A stretch of 64,000 nucleotides of DNA from Paraglaciecola psychrophila 170 (GCF_000347635.1 NC_020514.1:2480001-2544000), one strand, 5' to 3'. Counted from the first letter of the stretch, positions 27,114-36,488 are shown. Program-made: numbers and translations. The notes: generated by a model from the letters alone, not told the origin.

Positions 27114-27893
27114 TTGGAACTACAAGATAAGATTATCTTAATCACTGGTGCCGGCAGCGGTATTGGTCGAGCTCTAGCCGTTCGCTTTCACGCAGCAGGT
27201 GCTAAGAAGATTGTGGCGGTGGATATTAATCTAAGTAACGCGCAAGTCACAGCTGACATGGTGAGTGGTGTTGCCATGATGGCTGATGTAGCTAAAGAAG
27301 ATGATATCTGCCGCGTGATCGAAGAAACCGAAGCCAAGGTTGGCCCCATCGACCTGTTTTGCTCAAATGCTGGTGTGGCTATAGGTGAAAGCATCGATTC
27401 CCCCAATAATCAATGGCAGGCGAGCTGGGATATCAATGTTATGTCACATGTCTATGCAGCACGACATTTAGTGCCGCGCATGGTAGCAAGGGGCGGCGGT
27501 TATTTTTTAAATACCTCATCTGCTGCAGGCTTGCTCAATCAGATTGGTGGCGCTGCTTATGGTGTTACCAAACACGCCGCAGTCGGTTTTGGTGAGTGGT
27601 TGGCTATTCATCATAAACATGAAGGAATTAGTGTGTCTATGTTGTGTCCCCAAGCAGTGCGCACACCCATGACCGCATTGGATAACGATGCTATTGCGGC
27701 CGCTGCGAGCAATGGCATGATTGAGCCAGAAGAGCTTGCTAATTGTGTTGTGGAAGAACTACGCAAAGAGAGTTTCTTGATACTGCCTCACGCCATTGTG
27801 CAGGAATATATGCGCAACAAAACGACTAACTACGATCGTTGGATTGGCGGCATGAATAAACTTATGCGCCACATTATGGGTATAGGCAAATAA
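27114..27893 (+). CDS. Short-chain dehydrogenase/reductase (classical SDR)
   Basis: A 259-aa SDR beginning 'MELQDKIILITGAGSGIGRA' at a TTG start with GGGAGAG just upstream. Visible motifs: TGAGSGIG cofactor loop, Asp at the end of strand 2 ('VDINLSNAQV', suggesting NAD+), 'CSNAGVAIGESI' (variant of NNAG), Ser in 'FLNTSSAAGLL', YxxxK in 'AAYGVTKHAAVGF'. The C-terminus lacks the usual 'VDGG' and instead has a longer helix ('QEYMRNKTTNYDRWIGGM'). Followed 144 bases later by a crotonase gene, so it may be part of a fatty-acyl or aliphatic degradation set. Confidence 0.9.
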   Translation: MELQDKIILITGAGSGIGRALAVRFHAAGAKKIVAVDINLSNAQVTADMVSGVAMMADVAKEDDICRVIEETEAKVGPIDLFCSNAGVAIGESIDSPNNQWQASWDINVMSHVYAARHLVPRMVARGGGYFLNTSSAAGLLNQIGGAAYGVTKHAAVGFGEWLAIHHKHEGISVSMLCPQAVRTPMTALDNDAIAAAASNGMIEPEELANCVVEELRKESFLILPHAIVQEYMRNKTTNYDRWIGGMNKLMRHIMGIGK

Positions 27894-28037
27894 AATGTTT
27901 AAGCTGAGTATTTAATAGATCCTACTGCTATATATCAGAGCAGAAAAATTAACCATGCTTTACAAGCTTTATGAACGAATATATGCATGCGCATATTCAA
28001 TATAAATTAAAGTCAGTTAAAATATAAAGGAATTAAA

Positions 28038-28862
28038 ATGAGTTTTTCATCCAATGTATTAAGCATCGAAAAACAAGGGCAGGTAGGCATAGTTTGGTTA
28101 AACCGTGAAGCCAAATACAATGCACTGTCTACTGAATTATGGTCAGCTATTCCCCACGCCCTTGATGCTCTTTGCGAAGACGGAGAGATAGGTGCAATAA
28201 TCCTTGCCGGTCGTGGTAAACACTTCTGCGCTGGTATCGACCTAGTAGAAGACGGCCTAAGTGAACATAAAAATGCCAAAGCCCGCTCCAAAGCCGAAGC
28301 TAATATTCAGCAGCTAGCCAACACTCAAAAGTTTCAGGCAGCGATTACTGCCTTAGCCGACTGTGCAGTGCCAGTTGTGGCGGTAGTGCAAGGCTTCTGT
28401 CTTGGTGCTGGGGTTGATCTGATCACCGCCTGTGATATTCGCATAGCCAGTGCATGTTCTGTATTTAGTGTACGTGAAACACGGCTAGGTCTGGTTGCAG
28501 ATGTGGGCACCTTGCAGCGTCTACCTAAAATACTTAATGCGGGTCATGTTGCCGAGCTAGCCTACACAGGTAAAGATATCAAAGCCGAGCGCGCCGAGAA
28601 GATTGGTTTGGTCAACGATGTGTACGAGTCTGCAGAAGCTACTATGGCAGCAGGTATGACTCTTGCCAATGAAATAGCCGCTAACTCACCCATGGCAGTG
28701 CGCGGTACCAAGTTTATTTTGCGTAAGTCAGAGAACATGACCGACGAGCAGAGCTTAATGTTGAATGGTATGTTCACTATGATGACGAGTTTGCAGTCGA
28801 ATGATTTGCAAGAGGGTATAAAGGCCTTTTTCAGAGCGCAGAGCGCCGAAGTTTACAGGTAG
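28038..28862 (+). CDS. Crotonase-fold enzyme, delta3,5-delta2,4-dienoyl-CoA isomerase-like
   Basis: The 274-aa protein has the crotonase fold with 'GRGKHFCAGIDLVEDGL' (oxyanion hole region), 'VQGFCLGAGVDLITACDIR' and 'RETRLGLVADVGTLQRLPKI'. The three acidic residues of mitochondrial ECH1 dienoyl-CoA isomerase (Asp in 'GVDLITACD', Glu in 'RETRLGL', Asp in 'VADVGTLQ') are all present, and the 'DVGTLQRLP' segment is typical of that subgroup, so an isomerase acting on odd-position double bonds in beta-oxidation is more likely than plain hydratase. It is preceded by a GGAATTAAA leader and follows the SDR in the same direction. Confidence 0.86.
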   Translation: MSFSSNVLSIEKQGQVGIVWLNREAKYNALSTELWSAIPHALDALCEDGEIGAIILAGRGKHFCAGIDLVEDGLSEHKNAKARSKAEANIQQLANTQKFQAAITALADCAVPVVAVVQGFCLGAGVDLITACDIRIASACSVFSVRETRLGLVADVGTLQRLPKILNAGHVAELAYTGKDIKAERAEKIGLVNDVYESAEATMAAGMTLANEIAANSPMAVRGTKFILRKSENMTDEQSLMLNGMFTMMTSLQSNDLQEGIKAFFRAQSAEVYR

Positions 28863-28950
28863 CTAAACATTCCTCAGAGTGACATTTGTGATGCCTGTGT
28901 CATTCTTAGGCCTCTTGTTTTCTTTGTAAATTACCTAGATAACGTATTTA

Positions 28951-29010
28951 CACACCCATTATAAAAGTGGTCAAAAGACTCTGAATATTTGATTGAGTTA
29001 CAGTGGGTAA
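28951..29010 (+). repeat. Dispersed 60-base repeat, copy 7
   Basis: The left end ACACCCATTATAA, middle AAAGACTCTGAATATTTGAT and right end GAGTTACAGTGGGTAA match the consensus closely. It stands in the convergent space downstream of the crotonase gene. Confidence 0.72.
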
Positions 29011-29093
29011 TGCCTATAACCGCCTTTTTTACGTCATGTTTGCACTTTAATCTTTGACAGTTATTAACGTGTCTGGTGCTATGCACCAGAATA

Positions 29094-29150
29094 TTAACAA
29101 GATACCCACTTTAATTATCACGAAATTAAAAAGATATCTTGTTAATTAGC
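29094..29150. repeat. Palindrome related to the dispersed repeat ends
   Basis: ATTAACAAGATA and TATCTTGTTAAT are 12-base perfect inverted repeats enclosing CCCACTTTAATTATCACG. The left inner sequence GATACCCACTTTAA matches the left end of the repeat family, and the outer TTAAC extends it, which suggests that full family ends reach beyond GATACCC. It sits 46 bases beyond the stop of the minus-strand DUF3089 gene and could also act as a terminator. Confidence 0.6.
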
Positions 29151-29195
29151 ATACGCTCGCGGACAATTAATCTTACTTAGACTAACCCGATTTGA

Positions 29196-30305
29196 TTACT
29201 CATTTAACCAATCAGCTGCCTGCTTATCAGCTAAGGTAATCAGATCACCGTGGGGTAGAGCAACATCAAAGCGGTGTAATCCCCAGCCCGGTAGAAAGTC
29301 ACTTACATCATCTACACGAGGGTCATCGGGATCGGCATTAACAGTGATAGCCAGATAACCCTTACCGTCTTCTTCAATACATTCTCCTGAAAATAATCCC
29401 GGCAGTTTGATAAAAGGGGTAGTAATAGCCTCGTTATCAGCTAAATTATTATACGCTACTAATTGACTTGGACTAAAGTAAGAGTCCAGCTCTAGCAAGC
29501 CAGATCCGAGGTCGACGGGATGTGTACAGGGTGACCGTGTATCGAGGCTATCGGTGATACCGAAATTAGCTGTAATTGCATTCGGAGGTGCAGAAGCCCT
29601 GTAGCTGGAGTAGTTAACATAGCAACGAGTAAAGTTTTCAGGGCTACAGGGTAGCGTCGACAAAAACGTTTCTCCAGTTTCAGCCTCATTAGGTACAGCG
29701 ACTCTAAAACCAATTAAATGCGCAGCAATCATTCGCTGTTTGAGATAAGCATCGTTTTCAACTTGATCCTGAATCAGGTGTATTAAATGTTCAGTTCCCT
29801 GTGAGTGACCAACCAAAATAAATCCTCGACCATCGTTATTGGCAACGAAATGCTTAAAGGCGTCCAGCACATCACCATAGGCTATTTCATTTAATTCAGG
29901 TAAATTGTAGCGACCAGTAAAAATAGAACTAATCGTTTTTTGACGATATAGTGGAACAAACAGGCGACACACTGAACGGTATCTAGCAGCCTGAATAAAT
30001 GTAACCCCAATTTCAGCATCTGCTACCAAATCTGCATTGTCGCCAATGTCATCGCTTACTGTGGGATAAACATAAAAACAGTCAATTGGTTGATCAATCG
30101 CTATTGGTGATTCTTCAAACTGGGTAGTACCGTCAGCAAATACAATCGTTGATGATAGATCGGACTCACAAATATTCTCTTCACCTTGAATATCTGGCAT
30201 GCAAAGCCAGTTCTGCGTATCGCTATAAAGTGTGCTGGTAAAACCTTCATACGGGTTGTCATCATAAGCATTATTTCCATCACTGTTACACGCGGTTAGA
30301 AACAA
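29196..30305 (-). CDS. DUF3089 family alpha/beta-hydrolase-like lipoprotein; leader out of frame
   Basis: The body of about 365 residues has the DUF3089 design: 'IDCFYVYPTVSDDIGDNADL', 'QAARYRSVCRLFVPLYRQ', the nucleophile elbow 'GFILVGHSQGTEHLIHLI', and 'CYVNYSSYRASAPP', with a C-terminal His in 'ALPHGDLITLADKQA'. A lipobox 'LTACNSD' is the first thing in frame, but the hydrophobic leader (MFFRLFFLSLVCF) is read one base out of frame just upstream (ATG 30337), so the frame as written must start at a TTG at 30303-30305 and would lack a leader. One base added near 30300 would restore a normal lipoprotein. Its substrate is unknown. Confidence 0.75.
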   Translation of the reverse strand: MFLTACNSDGNNAYDDNPYEGFTSTLYSDTQNWLCMPDIQGEENICESDLSSTIVFADGTTQFEESPIAIDQPIDCFYVYPTVSDDIGDNADLVADAEIGVTFIQAARYRSVCRLFVPLYRQKTISSIFTGRYNLPELNEIAYGDVLDAFKHFVANNDGRGFILVGHSQGTEHLIHLIQDQVENDAYLKQRMIAAHLIGFRVAVPNEAETGETFLSTLPCSPENFTRCYVNYSSYRASAPPNAITANFGITDSLDTRSPCTHPVDLGSGLLELDSYFSPSQLVAYNNLADNEAITTPFIKLPGLFSGECIEEDGKGYLAITVNADPDDPRVDDVSDFLPGWGLHRFDVALPHGDLITLADKQAADWLNE

Positions 30306-30449
30306 ACTAAAGATAAGAAAAAAAGTCGAAAAAACATTTTATTTACCATTTTTTGATTTTTATAGGGTAAATATCTTAGCAATTAGGATGGCTATTTACA
30401 TTTATTTAACAACTGTTCGGTATTTTTTACATTGATGGTTCTAACTTGA

Positions 30450-30596
30450 TTAGAAACTGAATACCTCGTCGAGATATAAATTAATGTACACATTTTTCAA
30501 GTCATCGTAGCCATGCTCTTTTTTCGCTTCAAACCAGTTTTAGGTCTTGTCTTTTGTTCCAAATTCAACAAAACACACATTCTGATCTAACGGTAA
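30450..30596 (-). pseudogene. C-terminal fragment of an unidentified protein
   Basis: On the minus strand 'LPLDQNVCFVEFGTKDKT', a stop, then 'NWFEAKKEHGYDDLKNVYIN' and 'LYLDEVFSF' form a coherent C-terminus with one internal stop. The composition is protein-like and unlike its surroundings, so I take it as a remnant. I do not recognise the family. Confidence 0.45.
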
Positions 30597-30666
30597 ATTA
30601 TCATGGCTGTATTGTAAGTTAGCAAATATTAATATTGAACGTAGCAAAAAACTACCAAGAGGGAAT

Positions 30667-31058
30667 ATGGGAAAATAAAAAATATATAAAGGTGGGCGTT
30701 TGTTCGGCATAATTCGATTTTATGCGCAAAATCCAGTTCTTAAACCTCATACTTGTTCGTGTAAAACATGCCAAAGTCATTCAGGTTTTCTGACTCAAGT
30801 TTGGGTATAGTTTCCAAGTGAGCTGGTTAAACGGAAGGGACTTAGAGGATAATCTTCAATGTGGCGTTCATCAGACTATTCCTGCCATAGCTTTGTCCTG
30901 AATACGACGGTACTTTAGGTGTAATAGATGATGCCCCTGTAATAACAACATCACTCGCTTCATTTGATGTTCCTAATAAAAGAGAACTTAAGTCTGTATC
31001 CCCACCTATATGTACAAAAAAAACTAAATGGTGGGGTATTGAAGTTGAAGATGCTTAA
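30667..31058 (+). pseudogene. GFA (glutathione-dependent formaldehyde-activating-like) zinc protein, decayed
   Basis: The frame can be followed as 'KIYKGGRLFGIIRFYAQNP', 'CSCKTCQSHSGFLTQVWV', 'FPSELVKRKGLRG', 'WRSSDYSCHSFVLNTT', and after a frameshift 'GTLGVIDDAPVITTSLASFD', 'TKWWGIEVEDA'. The GFA zinc site is recognisable in CSCKTC, but the first pair of cysteines (normally GGCLCG) has become 'GGRLFG'. Stops interrupt it after MGK, after VWV and after LRG, and a frameshift occurs near 30905. The gene is dead. Members bind glutathione or small thiols. Confidence 0.82.
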
Positions 31059-31205
31059 CTATTTATTCATTTAGTTAACAAAGGCTTATGCATCGGCTTA
31101 AGGCTAGAATCGATGCTAAATTATAGCGTTGTGAACTAGATCAAGTTCACAACTGAGAAATAGTGATAAAGTAAAGGAAATTACTTTTCCTATCAGGCTG
31201 TTTGT

Positions 31206-33092
31206 ATGCAAATCGTAAAGTCTCAATTCAGTAATAAAATTGATTGGCATAGCCTTCTAAATTCAGGTAATCGGGTATTTATTGGCTCAAATGCAGCGGT
31301 ACCTAATGCGCTAATAGATAGCCTTATCGAAGATGGAAAAGGCTTAAACGATATTGAAGTTACCCATATAAGCACTTTATCAGACGACAAATGGGCTTTG
31401 CCTGAGTACGCTTCAAGATTTAAGATTAATACTTTTTTTATTCACGGCAAGCTTATTCGAAAAGCCGTGGAAGAAGGACGTGCAGACTACACGCCTTGTT
31501 TCTTATCTGAAGTGTCTGGTTTGTTCAGCGATGACATATTACCCCTAGATGCCGCTTTAATTATGGTATCGTCGCCCGACGAACTAGGCTTTTGTTCATT
31601 GGGTGTATCGGTCGATGTGGTAATGTCGGCAGCGCGCGCAGCAAAACATATTATTGCACAAGTTAATCCACTGATGCCAAGAACCTGTGGGCACTCATTT
31701 CTGCATATAAGTGAATTTAGTGCATGTATTGAACATCAACAAATCTTGCCTGAAGTTGCCGTACCTGAAGCCACAAAAATAATCGATCGAATTGGTCAAT
31801 ATGTAGCCATGTTAGTCGAAGACGGCGCTACCTTACAATTAGGTATTGGTAAAATTCCCAATGCAGTAACACGGTATCTGCAGCATCATAAAAATCTAGG
31901 CGTGCACTCGGAAATGATCAGCGACGGAGTAGTCGATTTAATTAAGAATGGCATTGTGAACAATAGGTACAAGACATTTCATCCGGGTAAAACGGTAGTC
32001 AGCTTCTGTTTCGGTACTCAAAAATTATATGATTTTGTTGATATGAATCCCCACGTTGAATTTTATCCTTCTTCTTATGTGAATAAACCCGCCAACATTG
32101 CGAAAAATGACAATATGGTAGCAATCAATAGCGCACTAGAAGTCGACCTCAGTGGACAAGTGGTATCGGACTCAATCGGGGATCATTTTTATAGTGGCAT
32201 CGGGGGGCAGGTAGATTTTGTAACTGGTGCCTCGAAAAGCAAAAACGGAAAACCTATTATTGCTTTGCCTTCAACCGCGAGAAACGGCGAAGTGTCGCGC
32301 ATAGTCGCAACCTTATCTGAAGGTTCTGGCGTGGTAACATCAAGGGGTAATGTGCACTATGTTGTAACCGAGTTCGGTATAGCAAGCCTCCAAGGCAAGA
32401 GTGTGCGCGAACGTGCGCTTGAATTAATTCGTGTTGCGCATCCTCAGTTCAGAGATGAATTATTGGCGCAAATCAGAAAAAAATATTGGGTTCCCGATTA
32501 CCAAAAAAATACGCCAACTGATATTCCTGAATTAGGTGATATGCAGCTTTTACGTTTAGACATGTCTGAGAAGTTTTATTTACGACCACTCAATCCATCT
32601 GACGAGCGCCGCTTGCAGGAGTTCTTTTATTCACACACCAAAGAAACGATTAATATGCGCTATAACTATACGCCTGGTCAAATGACGCGGGAAAAATCCT
32701 GTGATCTCGTTAGCGTAGACCAAAGTAAAGATGTGGCGTTAACCATTGTGCGACAAGAAGGGTCGAAAGTGCGCATAGAAGCAGTAGGACGTTATTATTT
32801 AATCCCCCAAAAAAACTCGTGTGAAGTAGCGTTCGTAACACGAGAAACTAATCAAGGCCAAGGCATGGCTAAGCGATTATTACAAACCATGATCGATATT
32901 GCCAAAAAGCGAGGCCTTAAAACAATGTTTGCATTAGTAAAAAGCAATAATAAAGCGATGATTTCAGTGTTTGAACAGTTCGGTTTTGTGCGTTCTTTAC
33001 ATTCTGATTTTCAGGAGATGGAGCTAACTAAATACTTCACCACTGATAAAGAATCGATTCAAACCGAGACTGCACAAGGAGAATCAAAATGA
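31206..33092 (+). CDS. Fusion of acetyl-CoA hydrolase/transferase and GNAT acetyltransferase
   Basis: Residues about 1-430 are an acetyl-CoA hydrolase/4-hydroxybutyrate CoA-transferase: 'VFIGSNAAVPNALIDSL', 'GATLQLGIGKIPNAVTRYL', 'GVHSEMISDGVVDLI', catalytic Glu in 'NSALEVDLSGQVVSDSIG', and 'GGQVDFVTGASKSKNGKPI'. Residues about 460-600 are a GNAT domain ('YLRPLNPSDERRLQEFFYSH', 'CEVAFVTRETNQGQGMAKRL', 'NNKAMISVFEQFGF'). Bifunctional proteins of this architecture exist elsewhere. The gene overlaps the histone-deacetylase-family gene by 4 bases, so a CoA-ester to protein acylation/deacylation circuit is plausible. Length 628 aa; ATG after AAAGGAAATT. Confidence 0.92.
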   Translation: MQIVKSQFSNKIDWHSLLNSGNRVFIGSNAAVPNALIDSLIEDGKGLNDIEVTHISTLSDDKWALPEYASRFKINTFFIHGKLIRKAVEEGRADYTPCFLSEVSGLFSDDILPLDAALIMVSSPDELGFCSLGVSVDVVMSAARAAKHIIAQVNPLMPRTCGHSFLHISEFSACIEHQQILPEVAVPEATKIIDRIGQYVAMLVEDGATLQLGIGKIPNAVTRYLQHHKNLGVHSEMISDGVVDLIKNGIVNNRYKTFHPGKTVVSFCFGTQKLYDFVDMNPHVEFYPSSYVNKPANIAKNDNMVAINSALEVDLSGQVVSDSIGDHFYSGIGGQVDFVTGASKSKNGKPIIALPSTARNGEVSRIVATLSEGSGVVTSRGNVHYVVTEFGIASLQGKSVRERALELIRVAHPQFRDELLAQIRKKYWVPDYQKNTPTDIPELGDMQLLRLDMSEKFYLRPLNPSDERRLQEFFYSHTKETINMRYNYTPGQMTREKSCDLVSVDQSKDVALTIVRQEGSKVRIEAVGRYYLIPQKNSCEVAFVTRETNQGQGMAKRLLQTMIDIAKKRGLKTMFALVKSNNKAMISVFEQFGFVRSLHSDFQEMELTKYFTTDKESIQTETAQGESK

Positions 33093-34012
33093 CTGTGACT
33101 ATCATAGGTAGCCCTTATTGTAATTTACATGACATGGGCGACGAGCATCCTGAACAGCCAGCACGCATGCACAAGATTAATGACCAATTAATTGCATCTG
33201 GGCTTGAATATGTGCTGCATTTTGCTGACGCTAAACCTGTCAAATTGTCATCATTAGAGCGCGCTCATGACAAAGCCTTTGTACAAAGTGTATTCGACCG
33301 AGCACCGAAAGAAGGTGGTGATAGGGTCTGGATAGACGATGATACTATTATGATGGATAAAAGCTTAAACGCTGCCTTGCACGCAGCGGGTGCCGTCACT
33401 GATGCTGTCGATTTGGTGCTAGCAGATAAATCAAAAAGTGCGTTTTGTTCAGTGCGACCACCCGGACATCACGCTGGGCGTGCAAGCTCATCTGGGTTTT
33501 GCATTTTTAATAATATTGCTGTGGGTGCCATGCATGCTCTCGAAGTACATGGTTTAGAGCGTGTTGCTATTATCGATTTTGATGTTCATCACGGTAACGG
33601 TACCCAAAACATTGTCAAAGACGATGAACGCGTTCTATTTTGTTCATCTTTTCAACACCCGTTTTATCCTTTTACTGGCGATGAGCCTTGTAGGAAAGGC
33701 ATTGTTAACGTACCCATTCCTGCTGGAACTTCGGGTAGCGAATATTGTGAAATGATAAAGCCTTGGTTCAAAGCAGTAGACGAATTTAAGCCTCAACTTA
33801 TTTTTATATCCGCTGGCTTTGACGGCCATGCTGACGACGAACTCGGACAGTTGCGTTTAGTCGAAAAGGACTACATTTGGATAACTGAGCAAATTAAGGC
33901 GCTAGCTGAAAAACACTGTGAGGGCAAAATAATATCTGCTTTAGAGGGCGGCTATGCATTAAGCGCTCTTGCTCGCAGTGTTGTAGCACATGTAAAGGTG
34001 CTTGCTAACTAG
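33089..34012 (+). CDS. Histone deacetylase-family (class II-like) amidohydrolase
   Basis: The 307-aa protein has the zinc deacetylase motifs: 'DEHPEQPARMHKI', the active-site pair of His in 'RPPGHHAGRASSSGFC', 'FNNIAVGAMHAL', zinc ligands in 'IIDFDVHHGNGTQ' (Asp, His) and 'SAGFDGHADD' (Asp), and 'ALEGGYALSALARS'. Bacterial members remove acetyl or polyamine-acetyl groups. Its start overlaps the upstream CoA-transferase/GNAT gene (ATGA), which makes deacylation of whatever that enzyme acylates an attractive inference. The catalytic residues all look intact. Confidence 0.93.
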   Translation: MTVTIIGSPYCNLHDMGDEHPEQPARMHKINDQLIASGLEYVLHFADAKPVKLSSLERAHDKAFVQSVFDRAPKEGGDRVWIDDDTIMMDKSLNAALHAAGAVTDAVDLVLADKSKSAFCSVRPPGHHAGRASSSGFCIFNNIAVGAMHALEVHGLERVAIIDFDVHHGNGTQNIVKDDERVLFCSSFQHPFYPFTGDEPCRKGIVNVPIPAGTSGSEYCEMIKPWFKAVDEFKPQLIFISAGFDGHADDELGQLRLVEKDYIWITEQIKALAEKHCEGKIISALEGGYALSALARSVVAHVKVLAN

Positions 34013-34283
34013 CTCATTATTTAAAGTGATCTCAGTCATGCCACGATGCCAATATTGTTGCAACTTTTGATATTAGTCATAACAAAGGTCGCATCTGTAC
34101 GAGCATATTAATGTTTGAAAATCAGCCCTACTTAATAAACTGACAGGCGGCAATGAGCGAGAACCAGTCACACGATTAATTGGCCGTGAAGACCGTGTTT
34201 ACTGAGAAAGGTAACGGTCGAAAGATAGAGCCTCAATCGCAAATTTCTACGATTTTCGCGATTTAAAACTCATTCACTCAGTG

Positions 34284-34775
34284 TCAGTAGATTCTTTTAT
34301 GACGATGGTGCCCCTCTTGAGATACTAACAAGGTCAATGTTCCATTTGTATCTTTAAAGGAATATTGTCGTTGAATGGACCTATCGTCGAAATAGTAACC
34401 ACCGCCTAAATTAATCAGCTCAACCCAGGGCAAATGTCTGAAAGACATCCACAGCTCGTTAGCTCGAATTTCAAATTCAAATTCTTCGAATCTTTGGCGT
34501 TCCGCCAATGGTGGCAAAGTGAATACTATCTCTTGCGGTTGAGCTTTAACTGCGGCGATGCGTTTGACCCACTGAAGGTTGTTAATGGCATCTTCATTTG
34601 CTTGTAGTTTGGTCAAGGCTATTAAATAAGCTTTGTCCAAGGCAGTTTCAGCTGTGCTTAAAACATCGGGGGTAGTGCCTTGCCCTTTCCATCAGTTCCA
34701 ATCTTTAATGCCTAGTTTCAAACTTTAATATACTCGGACAGCAGCATCATCTACCTTAATAGTCTGTTTAACGAC
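34284..34775 (-). pseudogene. Remnant of an unrecognised protein, 5' end cut at a repeat
   Basis: A continuous 118-codon frame (34284-34640) has 'NNLQWVKRIAAVKAQPQEIV' and 'PLAERQRFEEFEFEIRANEL', with a basic end 'EGHHRHKRIY'. The frame continues upstream through two in-frame stops as 'WKGQGTTPDVLSTAETALDK', 'SLKLGIKDWN' and 'KQTIKVDDAAVRVY', then runs into a copy of the dispersed repeat at 34776. It therefore lacks its true N-terminus. The family is not recognised. Confidence 0.6.
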
Positions 34776-34838
34776 ATACACTTGTTGTAAATATGCTCCA
34801 ATGATTTTGGATATTTGATCAAATTATAAAAAACTGTT
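34776..34838 (+). repeat. Dispersed 60-base repeat, copy 8, at the break of a truncated gene
   Basis: It includes ACTTGTTGTAAATATGCTCC, GGATATTTGATCAAATTATA and a degraded right end. It begins where the pseudogene on the minus strand loses its similarity to itself. Confidence 0.6.
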
Positions 34839-34999
34839 TATTTAATTTTTTGTGCCGATGAAAAGGTTGTACCACTCAAATTAACTAACTGGGTTAGATA
34901 GCCAAATAAAACGTTACATTAAGATTTAGAGTGTGCTGCGCTTAGTTGCTAATCATTTCTGCTTTAAAAAACCTATTTCAGCCACCTAAAGAATTCAAA

Positions 35000-35025
35000 C
35001 AAGGATAGGCTTTGACCTATCCTTG
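35000..35025 (-). terminator. Strong hairpin downstream of the aldo/keto reductase gene
   Basis: CAAGGATAGG pairs with CCTATCCTTG (10 bp, perfect) around a 6-base loop, 15 bases after the minus-strand stop at 35040. On that strand it is followed by TTTG, so it is a plausible intrinsic terminator. Confidence 0.7.
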
Positions 35026-35039
35026 TCTTTCAACAAACT

Positions 35040-35924
35040 TTATTCAGGGACCCGCATTTTCATGTTGCCTTCATATGCGGTATCAGGATCGCCTCCGTAT
35101 CTGTGATCACGATTGAGCTGGTTGATTTCTTTTATCTCCTCAGTGCTGAGTTCAAATGAATTTAGTTCGAGATTGGCTTTAATATTCTTTTCGCTTTCTG
35201 CTTTAGGAATGGCGATACGACCTTGTTGTAGATCCCATTTTAAAATCACTTGCCCGGAACTCACTCCATATTTTTCAGCCATATTAATAACGACAGGGTC
35301 TGCTATGGGCTTTTCACTAGTCGGAACACCACTCCAAGTGCCGGAGCCAAGGGGAGACCAGCAAGACACATAAATTTCGTATTTGTCACACACTGCGCAC
35401 AAGTCTTCTTGGGTCAGATAGGGATGTAATTCTAATTGATTATATATGGGTTTAACTTTGGCAAAAGACATAAGCTGTTCTATGTCGGCTTGACGGAAAT
35501 TGGATAAGCCTAAATAACGAACCTTGCCCTGTTGATGCAAACTTTCCATTGCTTGCCATGTGGATTGAGTTTTATTGGGATTAGGCCAATGGATTAAAAA
35601 CAAGTCAATATAATCCATGTCTAAACGTTTAAGGCTGGCATCAAAGGCTTTCAGCGTTTCTTCATAGCCTTGATCACAATCCCATACTTTGCTGACCACA
35701 AAAAACTCTTTTCGTGGGATACCCGAAGCTTTAATCGCTTTACCTACGCTGCGCTCGTTGCCATATAGTGACGCAGTATCAATATGTCGATAACCAGCTT
35801 TGATTGCTTTAAGGATAGTGTCAACCACGTACTCATTATCTTGTTGCCATGCGCCGATTGCGCAAGTACCGAAACCGAGGGCAGGGAAGCTACCTCCATT
35901 ATTTAATACTATTTGTTGCTGCAT
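35040..35924 (-). CDS. Aldo/keto reductase
   Basis: A 294-aa (beta/alpha)8 NADPH-dependent oxidoreductase. Visible motifs: 'FPALGFGTCAIGAWQQ', catalytic Asp and Tyr in 'GYRHIDTASLYGNERSVGKA', Lys in 'EFFVVSKVWD', His in 'DLFLIHWPNPNK', 'VRYLGLSNFRQADIEQL', and the cofactor-binding 'IAIPKAESEKNIKANLEL'. The tetrad Asp-Tyr-Lys-His is complete, so the enzyme should be active on aldehydes or ketones. AGGAGAATAAATA precedes ATG, a good ribosome-binding site. Monocistronic, ending at a strong hairpin. Confidence 0.94.
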   Translation of the reverse strand: MQQQIVLNNGGSFPALGFGTCAIGAWQQDNEYVVDTILKAIKAGYRHIDTASLYGNERSVGKAIKASGIPRKEFFVVSKVWDCDQGYEETLKAFDASLKRLDMDYIDLFLIHWPNPNKTQSTWQAMESLHQQGKVRYLGLSNFRQADIEQLMSFAKVKPIYNQLELHPYLTQEDLCAVCDKYEIYVSCWSPLGSGTWSGVPTSEKPIADPVVINMAEKYGVSSGQVILKWDLQQGRIAIPKAESEKNIKANLELNSFELSTEEIKEINQLNRDHRYGGDPDTAYEGNMKMRVPE

Positions 35925-36488
35925 TATTTATTCTCCTGTTGCTGGACATGATATGACATGAGGCCAAGGGAAATACATTCAAGCTAAAACTGCTGGCTGC
36001 AAAATAATAAAGTTTGAATTAACCACATAGGTTCGACTAATCACACGAGCAAGAATACACGTTTGTAGAAGGGTAATAGCATGGATTAATCATCCATTAA
36101 ATTAAAAATGTCGCCGTTATAAATTGACTCATATAATTCTGATTTTTTGATTATGCATAGCCAATTTATACGAAAATTGTTGAGATATAGTCTAGAAGCT
36201 AAAGAGCTACGAAAATCATTAAAAAGTAGAAGCATAGGTAACTCAAAACTTTACTTGGAACTTGAAATTTTACGTTAACAAAACCTGTAAACCCAATCTG
36301 CTTCTTTTATTTTAACTTTTTTATCCCTGATTGAATTACAATAGAACCCTATGTAATTTTCATCTACATAATTTTACTTAAATTAGCATCAAGACTAAGG
36401 GAATCTAGCAGACTAATTACCCAGCGACTTTTCGCCATCATAATAATAACAGTTGCCTAATATTAAAAAGGTAACTAAGGATTAATTA
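35925..36488. other. Intergenic, contains one repeat subtype copy
   Basis: A copy of the dispersed repeat subtype lies at 36112-36161 (GCCGTTATAAATTGACTC, ATTCTGATTTTTTGATTATG). A weaker half-copy may lie near 36320-36345 (CTGATTGAATTACAATAG). No gene was found. AACTAAGGATTAATTA before 36489 is the Shine-Dalgarno of the next gene. Confidence 0.5.
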
